Source of the DNA: Vitrella brassicaformis
Lineage: Eukaryota > Sar > Vitrellaceae
Direction: 5' to 3'
DNA length: 64,000 nt
NCBI GenBank assembly: GCA_001179505.1
Contig: CDMY01000353.1
Location: 36,442-100,441, forward strand
Shown here piece after piece: positions 26,321 through 39,700 of the stretch. How positions within the stretch are numbered: the first letter of the stretch is position 1; the number at the start of each line of letters is the position of its first letter. The translations under genes and the position numbers were made by a program. The notes below the pieces were generated by a model. That model saw only the letters and a program-made list of their open reading frames with translations. It was not told the origin of the DNA and searched no databases.

Positions 26321-29300
26321 TCACTGCATGTTGACTACCACGCCGTTCGCCCCAACCTGCTGCACCGCCTCGCCACCCTCCTGCCCATCGTCCATGCCAG
26401 CTGCCTCATCACCATCAGCGCCACCACCAGCAGCAGCAGCCGCGGCAGCAGGAGCAGCAGCGTCTACCATGACCGCATCCATGACGCCGTCATGCGCCCC
26501 TCCCTCCTGCACCTCCCCTCTCTGTCGCTTGTTGCTGTCCTCCTCAGGCCCGTCCCTCTCACGCTTGAAGCCGCCGGCCTCCGACGAGGGCTGGGAGCGC
26601 ATCGCAACGCCATCCTCTGCAGGAGAGTCGGGAAGCGGTGGGATGTCCGCTGCGGCTGCAGGGAGGGGCAGGTGCTGCTCGATGTAGGCTCGCGCCTGGT
26701 CGAAGAACCCCTCGATACGCTGCACGGCGGTCTCGGTGCTGCCGTCGGTGGCGAAGGCGCAGTCATGCAGCCAGGGCCACAGCCATGGGGCCAGCTGAGG
26801 GTTGCTGCCGGAGCGGATCTCCGCCAGGAAACGGAGGTCGATCAGGATTAACACACCGTAGTCGCGCCTGTAATGCCACACCACACACACAGGCAAGATG
26901 CTAGCTACACTGCCTGCCTGGCTGCCTGTGTGTGCGGCCACTTGACTCACTCACTGGTGTCTGATGCAGCGCCCGAGTGCCTGGTTGAGCGGCCGGTAGG
27001 CCTGCTGGTCATACCACAACGTCCCACTCAGCCGCCACTTGTCTGCTGCCGGCGTCACACCCGCACCACCCACACCAGGCACACCAGCAGGGGGACGGCC
27101 TCGCGGCACCATCTGAGCACCATTGGCAGCAGCAGCTGCTGCAGCAGGAGGGGACATGGGGTGGCGGACAGGCCGCAACGGCCGCATGTTGGGGTGGTTG
27201 CGATTGGCGACGGGTGGGCTGTGTTGATACATGTCAGGCTGCGATGCGTGGCGCGGCTGCTGCGATAGCGACATGGGTGGTATGAATGGCGGCCGGGGAG
27301 GGCCGGGGCGGGGGCGGAATGGCGGTGAGAGAACCCCGCCATTGACGCCATTGTGAGGCGGCAACGGCTGTGTTGGCATCTGGCTCAGAGGAACGTCGCC
27401 GTTGACGATAGGTGGAGGTCTCTGCGGCGCCTCGGGTGCGTTGGGGGGCGGGCGAGGTCGGAATTTGATGGTTTGCTGGACCGGGGGTGACGCAGGAACC
27501 GCAGCGGCCGCAGCAGCTGCTGCAGCTGCGTCAGGGGGTGATGGGTCGGGGGGTGGTCGCTTTGCGGGGCCTTTGGTCTTGTTGGCCTCCGGAAGAGTGA
27601 AGGGCGGAACGACCCGGGGGAGCCGCTGCACCAGACAGGCATCGTTGTAGTCCTGCAGACGTGCGACACGCGACACATGACAGATGACGGGATGGATGTG
27701 TCTGTTGTCTCCCTCCCTCCGTGTGTGTGGGTGTGCGGATGAAGGTACCTTCTTCTTGGCAACTCGTGGGTCGGTGATGCTGGGGTATGGCTTGCCGATG
27801 ACCAGCACCCCTCGGGCATGGTTGTCGTTGAAGGAGATCCCCTCCGACAGCTTTGCACGGTAGACGGCGAAGAGGAGAGCCGACCCGCCGTCGGCACCGG
27901 TGGCCTCGATGAACTGCTCCTTTACCTCGTCGAAATTGTCCCTATGTTTTTGACACACGCGCGAGGAAATGTAATAATGTGTATGCGGTCGATTGGATTG
28001 ATACGTGTGTGTCCGGGGGCATCGCACTTTTCTTCGATGAGTACGAGGCCCTTGGCGTCCTTGAGCCGCGCCCAGATGTCCTTGCGCTGGGTGCTGGGGG
28101 CCGCTCGGTTGTTCTCCCAGCACCAACGAAGCTGCACACACGCATGGCATGCAGAGAGAGGATTCTGGAGTGGAGTGGTTTCTGTCTGTCTGTCTGTCTG
28201 TCTGTCTGAGGTGTGTGGGGGTGTGTGTGACCTTCTTGAGGATATTGTATGACGGAAAGAAGGCCAGCACGCCGCCGGGGATCTCGCTGACCAGGTCGAC
28301 AATCGTCTCGCCTAGCGCTACCATCTTGTGGGTCTCCTGCCAGCTACAAGGATGCACGCCACACACACACACACACACACGCCATGCAGAGAGAAGTCCA
28401 TGGATCCTGCATTCTCTCCGTGTGTTGCATTGTGTTGATGCTCACAATTTGTAGTTGCACTCGAGCTGCACCCCGGCTTTGCCCCTGCTACCCTTGGGCG
28501 GCTGGCAGCGGGCTGGCGCGTTCGACACCACATGCACCTGAAGCTGTTTGGACACACACACACACACACACACACACAGCGACATCTCTCGACCTGGCCG
28601 GTTTGTGTGTGCCCATGCTCATGCCCCTTCCTGCCTCCTTCCCTCCCTCCTTCCCTCCCGCCGACCTGTTCCTTGTGTATGCAGTGCTGGGCCTGCAGCA
28701 CCAACCGCTCCCGCTCGCTCGTCACACTGCGCTCGAAGGTCGGGCCTGAGAGAGAGAGAGAGAGAGAGATGGTGGACACCACACACGTCGGTGTCTGGAT
28801 GGGTGTGTGGCGGTGTGTGGTGGTGGGTGTGCAGCGTACCGACCGAGCTCTGTGTAGAATGAGTTGACGGGTGTGAGAGTGCCGCTGGTGACGATGACAG
28901 AGTGTGCCTGTGCAGCGATGGCCTCGAACATGACGGCGGGGGACATGCACCAGAGGTGCAGCTTGCCCATCTCGGGCGTCGTGCCCATCAACACAACTAC
29001 ACACACACATTATGATACATGCCACAGACAGACACACAGACAGAAGACAGGCAGGCACACGTTCGTTGTGTGGTGGGGTGGGAATGTGTGTGTGTGCCGG
29101 CCGACCGACCGACCGTTGTAGTAGCAAGGGTTCCACACGGAGAAGGCCAGCTTCTCTATCATATCCTCCTGACCAACCACATCAATTAACACCACACACG
29201 AGCGTGTGTCCCTCCCATCCATCCGTCCACAGTCCTCTCTCTCTCTCTCTTGACGTCTGTCTGTGTGGCTAACTCACCTGCACGTCCACCCATCTGTTGA

Positions 29301-30785
29301 GCATGTGCTCCACGCGACTCTTGAGGCCCTTCTCGCGCGCCTGACACACAACACAACACAACACAACATAGCACAGCACAGCACAGCACAGAACGAAGAG
29401 ATAAGCAGATACAGACAGACTCTTCCACCCAGTGGCACCATTCCACCCGTCGGCTGACTCTCTCACTCTCTCATCGCCCACCCGGTCGATGGCCTGCCTG
29501 AAGGCCTCCGTCATGGTCTCGTGGTGCTCCTTGACCTTGATCATCGTCTCCTTGTCCAGACCTACACGCCGCAAAAAGTCGGCCATCGAGGAGCGGGGCG
29601 CCTTGGCACCGGGCCGTGCGGCGTTGTACTGGTGCGACCCCTCCACGCGCTGCGGGACCACCATGCCCCAGCAGTGCACCTCGTCGTCACCGCTGTCAAG
29701 CGGAGAGGAGTTCTGTTGACAGAGAGGGAGAGGGAGAGGGAGAGGGAGAGGGGAAGGATTGTGTCTGTCTGTGTGTGGGGGCTGAGGTGGTTGGTGTGAT
29801 GGGGCTTGGCTTACGAAGCTCTTTTTGTGGATCCATGGCGGCTGGTTCTTGCTGCTGTTGTTGCCATGTGGGGGCTGGTGCTTCTGGTCCTCGTAGAACT
29901 TCTCGAGGATCTTCTTCATCTCGTCGTGGATCCGCATGAAGACCGTCTGCAGGAAATACGCTATGTCATACCTGCGTGACACGGCAAAAGCCCAACACAC
30001 ACACATCAATCAGTCAATCCATCCCCCCTGCCCCCCTCCCTCCTTGTGTGTCGTGCTCATGATCATGCTCACGCACACACCTACATGTTGGTGTGGCCCT
30101 TAACCTTCCAGGCCTTGGCCCAGTAGTCGTCGGTTTTGCTGGGGATCGGCAGCTCGCCATACGTCTCCCGCCGGATGTCCGCCTCCTCCCTCTCGCGCTC
30201 CTCGCGCTCGCGACGCTGCTGATCCGTCTCGGGACCGTAGGCGTCGAACCCGCCGAGGCCGCTCTGGCCGCCCTGGCCACCACCTGCTGCTGCTGCTGCC
30301 GCTGCAGCCGCTGGTGGTCGGTTGGGATGGGCCATGTTGAGCTGTGGCTGTGTGCGGGTGTGTGCGGGGACGAGCTGCAGGAACCTGAAAGAGAGAGAGA
30401 GAGAGAGAGGCAGAGAGTCGGGGTGGTTTTGGTGTTGGGTGGTGGGTGGTGGGTGGGGTTACCAGTCGGCGGTTTCCCGCAGGTGGTCCATGGTGTACTC
30501 GAAAGAGCCGCACTCCATGCAGTAGTCCTCCACGTTGTGGGCCTCGTCGAAGATCACCAACGCGCCCTTGGTGTCGATACTGACACGCACGATGAACCAA
30601 GGATGATTGGTCAGTCTTCACCCATCCACCCATCCACGCAGTCACCGCACCGCATCATTCGGCGTATCTTGGGGTCGAGCAGATACGAGTAGGGACACAG
30701 CAGAAGCTCGCATAGGTCGCCAGTGCCCAACACCTGACCCAACACACCACACCACACACGGAAGAATGACGACTCGCCAACAAAG

Positions 30786-30817
<32 letters not shown>

Positions 30818-32807
30818 AGAGAGGGAGGGAGGGGCCCACCCACCCTGGTCACCTGTGCGGTGAAGTATGGGCAGGCCCTGAGGTCGCCGTCGCCACCCTG
30901 CGAGTCGGCCGCACCCACCGGGTGGCGCTGCAGGTTTGGGAAGAGGTCGCGCATCCTCACACCACCACCATCGCCGTCACCCTTGCCGTAGGTCTCAGGC
31001 GACGAACCAAACCTCACCTGCACACACACACACACACATCCATCCATCCATGTATGTATCAATCACTGTGGTCTGTCTGTGGTGCCACCTACGATGTCCT
31101 CTATGTCCCAAGTGCCGTCCTTGTGCTGCGGCCCCTTGGGCGAGCCGTCGGGTGGCTTCCCGCGATTGCTCCGCAGACACGAGTGGGTCTTCTTGGCCAA
31201 ATCCTCCGACGTCAGACCATCCCAGAAACCACACGCCTGAAGCACAACACAACTCACCCAATGCAGAGCACGTCTCAACACATGACATGACATGATGATG
31301 CCCCAATTGCAGGCAGATGCACCCATTCCGTCTCTCTCTCTTACGTTGTCCTTCCTCGCGAGAAGACACCACCGTCGCAGCTCCCCCGTGCTGGCCATCG
31401 CACCGCCCTCGCGACCCAACGCCTTATCGCTCTGCGCGTAGACGTTGGGAAAGGTCTTGTTGGCCTGGGTGTTGGGGGGGTTGTTGCTGCTCGCTGCTGC
31501 TGCTGCTGGGGCGTGATTGTCGTCCGGCTGGTCGGTGTTTGTGCTGTCCCTGGCCCTGGCCTGCTGCGCCTCGATCCAGCCGTCGCGCAGCTGGTCCTGG
31601 ATGACACACAGGAACTTGCGCGAGGCGAGGGTGGTGAGCCGCGGGCGGTAGGGGGTGCGCAGCACCTGAGGAAATGCCATGAACCACGTGGTAAGGTGCT
31701 GGGTGAGACAGACGATGTGGGTCTGTGGGTCTGTGGGTCCGGTGAGGGGGTGGGGGTACACGTGTGTGGTGTGTGGCCACTGACCTCCTTGGCGACCTGT
31801 TTGCACTGCTCGTGTGTTCGTGTGGCGTAGATGATCTTGCGGATGGCGAACTGCTCCTGCTCCTGTCGACCTGGACAAAACACACCACACCACACCACAT
31901 CACACCACAACACACATACAGATGGATGGGTGGATCCCATTCCCCGCGCCATCCCTGTCTGCCTCTGCTTACTCAGTGCTATCTTGCCCAGTGCAGCGTC
32001 GCGCATCCTGGTCTGGCAGTGGCGCACGAAGGCCAGCGGCGCACACAGCAGTGCCGCCGTCTTGCCGGTGCCGGTGGGCGACTCGAGCAGGGCGTGTTTC
32101 TTGTTGGTGAAGGCGTAGATCATCCTGTCCATCATCTGGGCCTGCGATTGCATCATCTGCGGGTAGTGGAACAACACCTGTACAATGAACCCAGACAGAC
32201 AGCCACACACAACAGACAGATAGAGAGATGGCCACAGACAGAGAGATGAAGCTTGACCCCACTCCATCCATCCATCGCACCCGCGCACCTCTATGCCGTG
32301 GAATGGCGTCCTCTGTCTGGTCTTGGATTGCACCACATGGATCACCGATGGCGGCGGGTTCTGGCCTGGTCCGCGGGGGATGCTCGCAGCGTCACACCGG
32401 TCCTGGAAATCTGACACATACACAGCACACAAAGAACAAGATGCAGCAAGTGGATGGATGGATGGATGGATGGGTGGATGGCGGACAGCAGCATCATATC
32501 ATGGCGCCCACCCACCTAGATGCTGCAGCCTCTCGATGAGGATCTGTGTGTTGTTCTTCTTCTTCGGCGGCTGACCGGGGCGGCGCCATCGGTTGCCGCC
32601 CTCTCCTCCCAATGAGTCGGGGTCCTCCTTGTTGAGATCTACGAAGGTGTAATCGTCCTCCCACTTGCGGTGAGGGTACCGCCCCATGCGCTCATCGTAG
32701 GGCAGCGCCTGCGTGCCGCCGTCATCCTCTTCTCCGTCCATCGCCCCGTCATCCTCATCGCCATCCATGTGCTCGCCATCGCGCCAATCGTAGCCCTCAA
32801 AAAACAT
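26321..32807 (-). CDS. FANCJ/RTEL1-type Fe-S superfamily 2 DNA helicase
   Basis: XPD-family 5'-3' DNA helicase acting in repair or telomere/replication maintenance. About twenty exons, roughly 1,400-1,500 residues, start ATG 32807, stop TGA 26321. Motifs in order on the minus strand: Q-like YPQMMQSQAQMM, Walker A SPTGTGKTAALL (near 32060), IIYATRTHEQ (31830), four candidate Fe-S cysteines (KFLCV, RWCLL, ACGFW, RACPYF; 31610-30870), DEAH box VIFDEAHNVED (30555), TSGTLTP (28885), GVLAFFPSY (28260), SEGISFNDNHARG (27830) and QALGRCIRH (26960). The last resembles FANCJ; the DEAH region is equally like RTEL1. Oddities: a disordered insert between Fe-S cysteines 1 and 2, an Ala-rich insert after the DEAH domain, and a proline-rich insert of about 190 residues between motifs V and VI. 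The tail after 26700 is low-complexity with KRERD and NKRQR basic runs. Confidence 0.9.
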
Positions 32808-33432
32808 CTGCCGGCAAAGGGATTCTTCGGACTCAGGGTTCGGGTTTGGGTTTCAGGGTTCGCAAACCCCATTCATGTTATGGGTCGGGCTTGGGTTGCA
32901 TGGTGGTTTTGTAGGGCATGTGATAGTCGCTTGTGTGATTGCTGATGGGCTGTTTGGTTTATGTCAGACTGCTGCTATCATCCATGTCGTATGGTGCGCA
33001 TGTGTTTCTGCGATTGCTTGTGTCTTTGCGTGTGTGCAAATCCGTACCGACTCTAGATCAGACGTGCTGGTCGCCCATGCTTCCGTGTAAGTCAACCACA
33101 CAAGAGTCAACCATCAAACCCCATTCATTTTCAATAATAATCGCGCCTGTACATTATCGGGGAGAACTCAAATCGACAGCGTGAGATACACAGGATGATT
33201 AGCGCACTCACAAGTCGCTCATTGATACCTGATTGATTCATTATATTTGATGCAGATCTCCGACGCAGATTCAGGAGGCACCGCTTGTCGCTGACTTCTG
33301 ACTGCCGTGAGGTCAGCGGAGCAGCACAGCACATCCGTGGTGCACTGCCTGCTATCGCTGTGTGTCTGTCGTCTGGTCAGGAAAGCCGTGCTCGCGCCGT
33401 TCTGTCGCCCAAGACGATGAAACAAGAGACTC
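32808..33432. promoter_or_regulatory. Divergent promoter region, helicase and gene 12
   Basis: The distal 265 bp (33168-33432) are the duplicated 5' flank of gene 12. Near 32834-32866, just outside the helicase start, there is a short run of degenerate GGGTTT/AGGGTT units resembling telomere repeats. No ORF is convincing. Confidence 0.4.
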
Positions 33433-34548
33433 ATGAAGCGTGTGTTGGGCGTTAGGTGTCTTGTCCTGCTGCTCCAACTTGGACCTCACCCCGCGATTTG
33501 TTCGCCTTCCCTCCCCTCGTTCGTCCACCCGGCGCGCGTGAACGCTCTGCGCAGCCGGACGGGACGACCCTTTGCCGCCGATGGCTCTGAGCACAAGACG
33601 CGGCTTGAGGCGACTCGGGCGCATCGGCTGGTTCGCTTCTTGCGGGGAATCGAGCTGCCAGCATTTGGCGACAGCCGCCGGCTGCGAGAGATGATGTATG
33701 CCGCGAATCACCGGCGGCCGCGCGACCACATCGGTCAAACGATACTGAATGGGCTCCTCGACTCCAGGGGGACCTTCATGGCGTGGCTGGGTAGCGCATT
33801 GGAAGACGTTGGTACGTCAGAGAGGGGGTCGCCTGACCTGTGTGTGACGGGATGTATCTATGTGTGCAGGCCTCACGATGAGCGACGGACCCCCCGACCC
33901 TGTGCGCGAGAGCATCAAGGCGCTCGCCGAGGTCTATGCATCTCGGCCCTTCCGTCACATCGAGGTCTCGGCCAGGGCACTTGAGCGGATCTGGCAGCAG
34001 TGCTGCAAAGATGGAAGGTCCGAAGCAAGTGGGGACCGACGAACGTATGCTCACCATCTGTGTGTGTGTGTGTGTGTGTTGTTGGCAGGAACTTCGAACA
34101 GTTCTACCTCGACATGTGGAGTGAGATTGACAACGGAAATGGTACGCACAGCGCCGACGAACGAACGAACGAACGAACGAACGCACTCGGACACAAGTAC
34201 ATCCATCCCCTGTGTGTTTGTGTGGGTGTGTGTTCAGAGGAGCCTGAGCGGTGTTTCGGCCCCCCCATGTGGATCGACCTCGAGGACGAGTCCAGCCTGG
34301 ACGCCATGCATGAGATGGCCAAAGAGCTGAACGTGGAGGCCATCTCAATAAACCGCTTGGGCAAGTGGAAATTGGCGACCCCAGAGGAAGCAGCAGAGTA
34401 TGATTTAAGATTCCCCCCCTGCCAATAACTGTCATGGTTGGGTCTTGGCGGGGCGGATTGGTGAGGGGCGGATTGAAGCATAGGTCTCCTTCCTGTGTGT
34501 GTAGAGAGATTAGATCGGTGACTTCTGGCTGGCACGAGACACATACTC
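33168..34548 (+). repeat. Segmental duplication, copy B
   Basis: Direct-orientation counterpart of 590-2165; see that entry. Copy B is about 200 bp shorter, mainly because GT-repeat introns and the 3' UTR differ in length. Confidence 0.9.
33433..34428 (+). CDS. Predicted secreted protein of unknown function (copy B, paralogue of gene 1)
   Basis: Four exons with the same phases as gene 1 (33433 to about 33811, about 33870-34019, about 34090-34141, about 34238-34428) give about 255 residues ending at TAA. The signal peptide and next 60 residues are nearly identical to gene 1; differences rise in the middle (after residue 90) and at the C terminus, which ends LRFPPCQ. The conserved ALEVYASRPF-like and LERIWQQCCKD stretches and the EDESSLD acidic patch are kept. 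Both copies remain open, so neither is an obvious pseudogene. Function unknown. The third intron contains a GAAC tandem run. Confidence 0.75.
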
Positions 34549-36739
34549 TGTGGGTGTGGGTGTAGTTGTGATGGACCCTACGCCGGACCGATGCATTATC
34601 TATCGTTGGTTGATTGCAGCTAGTCATGAGAGCGCGTTGGATCGAGACATGACTGACTGACGTGCACCAACAAATCACAAACCACATAAAGCCCCAGCAA
34701 GCATGCATAACATGTCATGACAACTATATCTCACAACACCCATGAATGGAATGCAGCAGCACGAACACACACACCTCCCCTCGACACACACCGTCGCATC
34801 GCGTTGCATTGCGGTCACCTTCCTACTCGCTCACTGACTCACACGCACCACGCAACCACACACGCATCCATTCACTCACTGCCGCCCACAATTGAACGTA
34901 CGTTTGAGTTATCCATCCATCCCTTCGTCCGTTCGTTGCTTTGCCATGTTCGATGGTGCGTTTGTGTGTATGCAAGGAGAGAAAAGAGGGGACCAACCCG
35001 TTTTTTGTGAAAAACACTATCACACACACACACACAGACGTGCAGAGACATGACTGACTGACCTGATACTTCACGAGCGAGCGACCGTTGACCTCGGCTC
35101 TGCTCGAGTCTAATTGGTCCCTGCTGCCAGTGGAACAGACAGGCAGGCAGGCAGGCAGGACACACGCGCACACAGGCAAACAACCGGCATCCATCCATCC
35201 ATCCATGAGTGAGTGACTGAGTGAGTGAGTGGGTGGTCAAAGTGACAGCAGGCTCGTCGGTGCGTCTTCGTGGAAGGCAGGCAGGCAGGCAGGCATGAGC
35301 CAAACTACATGTGTGTAGCATTCATCGCATGTAGTAGGCACCAGACAAGTTTTGTATGTATGTATGTGTACGCGCGTACGGATGTCATCATGTATGTGTA
35401 CGGATGCCTATGTACGATAGATAACCATACATACATCGATCTCGTGAGAGAGCCATTCGTTCGTTCTCATCAATCACTCACAACGCTCAGAATGGGGCGG
35501 CGTGGCGTTGCGCGCGTATCGATCCGTCGCAGCCCCGCTCACACCACAAACATGTGTACGTATGTGTATATGTATGTGTACATGTACATGTACATGTACA
35601 AGTAGTGAGTAAGTCGATCCATCCATCCCTTTCGATGAAAGAAAAAGACAGCAAGCGACACACGACAGCAGCAGAGAAGCACATGAGAAATGGGGGAAGG
35701 CGGAGGGGAGGGGGTGGATCATCATGCATGTACATACATCTTAAATATGCATATGTATTATGATTGTGTGCAGACAAGTTTTGGTGCCCGACATCCACGT
35801 ACACATGCAACCTATATATCGACCTACTCCTCAACACATACACACACACATACACATGCAGATGGACCCGACCACACAACACACCACACAAGCATTACAA
35901 CAAAGTGGCAAAAAGTTGCTGCGGCGGCAATGCGCCGCGCCTTTGTCTGCCCTCTCTCCCCTCCCTCTGTCCGCCTGCCTGTCATGTTAGGCAGCCAGGC
36001 AGACAGGCAGGGAATGAGCCAGAGAAGGAGCGGAGCCTTTGTGTCTTACATTGATAGAAAACATAAAACGCTGGACAGACAGACAGACAGACAGATGGAT
36101 GCAAGACCTGCAGAAAAATCCTTCGATGGGTCGCTCCAGTTTCGATCAGTATTATGACGCGATTAGTGACGGATATATGCACGTGTGCATACAGAGTGCC
36201 GGCAGGATCACACATGTATACACACATGGGCTGGGATGGCTATACAATGCAACGCAAAACCGTCATACGTCATAACCGGAGTGAACCGACAGAGAGGAAC
36301 CAACCAACCAACCAACCATCCCACCCCCTCTCTTTCCTCTCTCTCTCTCTCTCTTTCTCTCTCGCTGTGCTGTGCCACAAGAAAACTGTCAGTGTATCAC
36401 TCTTCTCTCTCGCCCCTCCTGTCTGAATTCTGAATTACTCGCCTGCCCTTCTAGGCATGCATGTATGCACCGCACGCCGCACCCCGTCCTTCTCCTCTCC
36501 CTCCTCCCCTCTGCTTGTCTGTGCCTCTGTCTGTTCGCCGTGCCTTGGCGCGAAAAACACCCACCCATGCGGACGTGCGGACGCACTAGCTGCTGAAAAG
36601 CAAATGTGCGCGCGACGTTGGCCAAACCGCATAAACAAAAGTGCGGCACGACAGACAGACAGACAGACAGACAGAGACACGGCACACACGTACACACATG
36701 CAATCCACCCCAACGCATACGTACGTACAACACACACGC
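34429..36739. other. Repeat-rich convergent intergenic region
   Basis: No gene is supported in 2.3 kb. After the end of the duplicated block (34548) it is dominated by short tandem repeats: CAGG (35140-35158, 35277-35292), ATCC, GTAC/ATGT runs (35355-35375, 35570-35600), CAGA (36078-36095, 36652-36674), CAAC (36300-36318) and CT runs (36335-36360). Confidence 0.5.
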
Positions 36740-39700
36740 TCACACCATCCTGACAGCGTTCATCCGGAGTGTGTCTGGCTGCCCCCTGTAGACCTCTGTG
36801 GTGCTCACGTGCTGCACGGGCACCTGCACCACCGGCGGCAGACTCATCACCTCCGCACCCTCGTAACGGCCACCACCACCTCCCCCGAAGAACGGCGACC
36901 TGTCGGCCTTGCGCGGGGCCTGGGCACGCTGCTGTTGCGGCTGCTGTGGCTGCTGGCCTCCAGATCCCGATGAGGTTGCGCTGGCCCCTCCCCTCTCTGC
37001 CTCGCTGGCCGTGGATGGGGCATTAGTGAGGTTGGATGAGGACGTCACGCCGAAGACGGAGGCGAGAGTGGTCCGCAGGTGGCCGTCGGTCATGGTGCTG
37101 ATGTCCTCGTTGTTGAGCGACGCCGGGATGCGAGGCGTGTGGCCGCAGAAGGAGAAGGTGCTGCGGGACCTGTTGGTGTTAGGCGTCTCGCGCTCGCCGC
37201 CCTCTTCGAAATAGCATGGACAGACGCCATCCACGACCGGATGGAAGCCCAGGTCGCCGTTCATGTAGGGGCAGGCGGCCGTGTGCTGGAGGAAGCCCAC
37301 CGGCGTCTTGCCCTCCTTGGCTGTGTGGGTGCCCGTGCCCAGGCTGGGCGTGGGCGCGTCGCTGCCCCGTGCCGGCGTGAACGGGGTGATCCCGCCGCCG
37401 AGCTCGCTGGGGGCGCGCGAGAGGATGACGGAAGCCATCTCGGTGGAGCACGAGTCTGTGTCGGAGATGTCGCGGGAGCCCCGTTTGTTCCTCCGTCGCT
37501 GGCGCTTAACGACGTACGAGGCGATGAACACCGACGCAGTGGTGAGGATCGCCACGATCAGCCCCCACATCCACACGGGCAGCAGCAGAGGTCCAGACAG
37601 AAAAGTGGACGAAGACAGCGGAGAAGAGGCGGCGGCGGGAGAGGGTCGTTTGACATCCTTGCTCATCCCGCCCGCTGGCGCGTCCTTGGTTCCCGGCGCA
37701 CCCTCATCACCCCCCCCATCAGATGTCTCGACGGAGGAAGGCATGCCTGGCGGGGCGGTGGGCAGGTCCTCGCCTGAGAGCCGCCCCGTGGCCAGCTCGT
37801 AGGGCGGCAGCTTGAGGGCCGACAGCCGCGCGAGAACGGGTGTGTCGGCGTCGACAGAGTATGTGCGCTGCAGGAGAGAGGTCTTATTGGTGAGGGCGTC
37901 CTGCAGCTGGCTCCGCCGCTGCTCGAACATCGGCGAGCTGATCGACATCGACTCAGGCACCTCCTCTGCTATCCTGCAATCATTCATTCAGAGGACCAAG
38001 CGTGTGTCTGCCGGTCTGTCTCTCTGTCTCTCTGTCTCTCTGTCTGTCTGTCTGTCTGTCCCTCTGTCGTCTGACCTGAAAAGGACGATGATGGACCCCT
38101 TGATGAGCTTGAGTATGTGCACGTTGTCGGGGGAGGGGATGCCCAGAGTGGCGGCAATGACGCGCTGCAGCTGACGCTTGGTCGTCGACACAACGTCGGG
38201 GGGCTGACTCTGCACACAACCATCCATCGCACACACAAGCAAGGGGGATATGGTCATTGTGCGCCGGGTCGCTGCGCCCCGTGTGTCGTTGCTTACCGCC
38301 ACAGCCGTCTTGTAGTCGACGTGCAAAATTCGGATTTGATAAGCCCAGTCGCTGGCAGCGGGGGGACGCACGGGCGGGGGCGCTGGTGTGGCGACCTGCT
38401 TTGATTTCACCACCTCCTCTTCTGTGGCTGCCGTGTTGATGTCATCGTCTTCCTTTGCTGCTGTGGTGTCCTCCTGCTCTTCTTCTATCTGTTCGTCGGG
38501 TAGAGGAGGGGTCTCCTCGGATGTGGGTTCGGGGGCAGGAGGGGGTGTCCTCATCACTTGGAAGGCGTGCTTGGGGCCTTTCTGCTCTCGCTCCTTGACC
38601 CGCTTAGTCAGCTCGGGCAGTGGCAGCATCACCCCTGTGCCGTCGCCCATCTTGCTCGTCTGCTCTTCCTTGGCGGGCTCAATCGGCTGCTGCACCTGCT
38701 CGTCCTCGATGTCGTCATCAATCTCGGCCTGCTCCTCCTCGGCCGCCTCCTTCTCCTTCTCCTTCTCCTTCTCTCGCTCCTCCTGCTCTTCTCGTTCAGG
38801 CTCTTCTTGCTCGCGCTCTTCCTTCTCTTGTCGCTCGCGTGTTTCCTGTCGGTCCTCTTCCTCCTGCTGTTGCCTCTGGGTTTTGTCGTTCCAGTAGTGC
38901 TCCCAGTACTCGTGCATGAAGTCGCCGGTGATGGTGTTGTCGTGGTCGGGGCTGCACACCTGCGGGCAGCTGGGGCACAGACCGTGCTGTGCGATACACA
39001 AGTTGAACCCAACCTGAGTAGTGAGTGAAAAGAGAATGGAACTAAAAGTTGACGGAAGAACGGCGCTCACACACGTGCTTACCGATGTGTTAGTGGGTTG
39101 GCTGTGGACTTGGAATCTAAAGTGCCAGTGGCCGTTCTCATAGTTGTGTGGCTGTTTCCAGTTGTGAGGCCACCCCACCGGCCACTGCCCCCGGCCACCG
39201 GTGAGGACCTGCAAAGGCAGGAACCAGAAGCCCCTCTGCCGGAAGGGCTTGCCGCGCTGCACAATCTCCTCGTTGGCGTGCAGGACGACGAACTCGCCCT
39301 CCTTGTGCTGGCCGGCCATCATGGCGACGACGTCGATACTGTCCCACCCGCTGAACTCGAACCCCTGTGCGACGGCTACGATGGTTGCGGTCAAGTTGAT
39401 GGGGAGGTAGTCGTCCATGCGATCGCCGCAGAAGCCCCATGGGGAGTCGAAGTCGGACACCACACAGCCTTCCGTGGCCGGGCCGCGGCGGTCGAAAGAG
39501 CGGATCGGGATCGACAAACGATGAATCTCGTGGGGACTCGAGAAGTCCACATGGCTGGGGAGGGAAAACAGAACAGGAGGAAACGCCCGACGTCATCATA
39601 TCTACGACTGTGTGGAGGGAGGGTTGTGCGCTTTCTGGTGCGAACGTACTGGTCGACGATCTTTTGGGTCCACTGCGATGGCGATGATGTAGAAAAGACG

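Noticed and set aside
32228-32539. Plus-strand frames inside the helicase gene
   Set aside because: Shadows of the minus-strand exons and of GGAT repeats in an intron.
35982-36743. Cys/Val-rich short frames in the 34.4-36.7 kb region
   Set aside because: They are translations of CAGA, GTGT and CT simple repeats without splice or family support.
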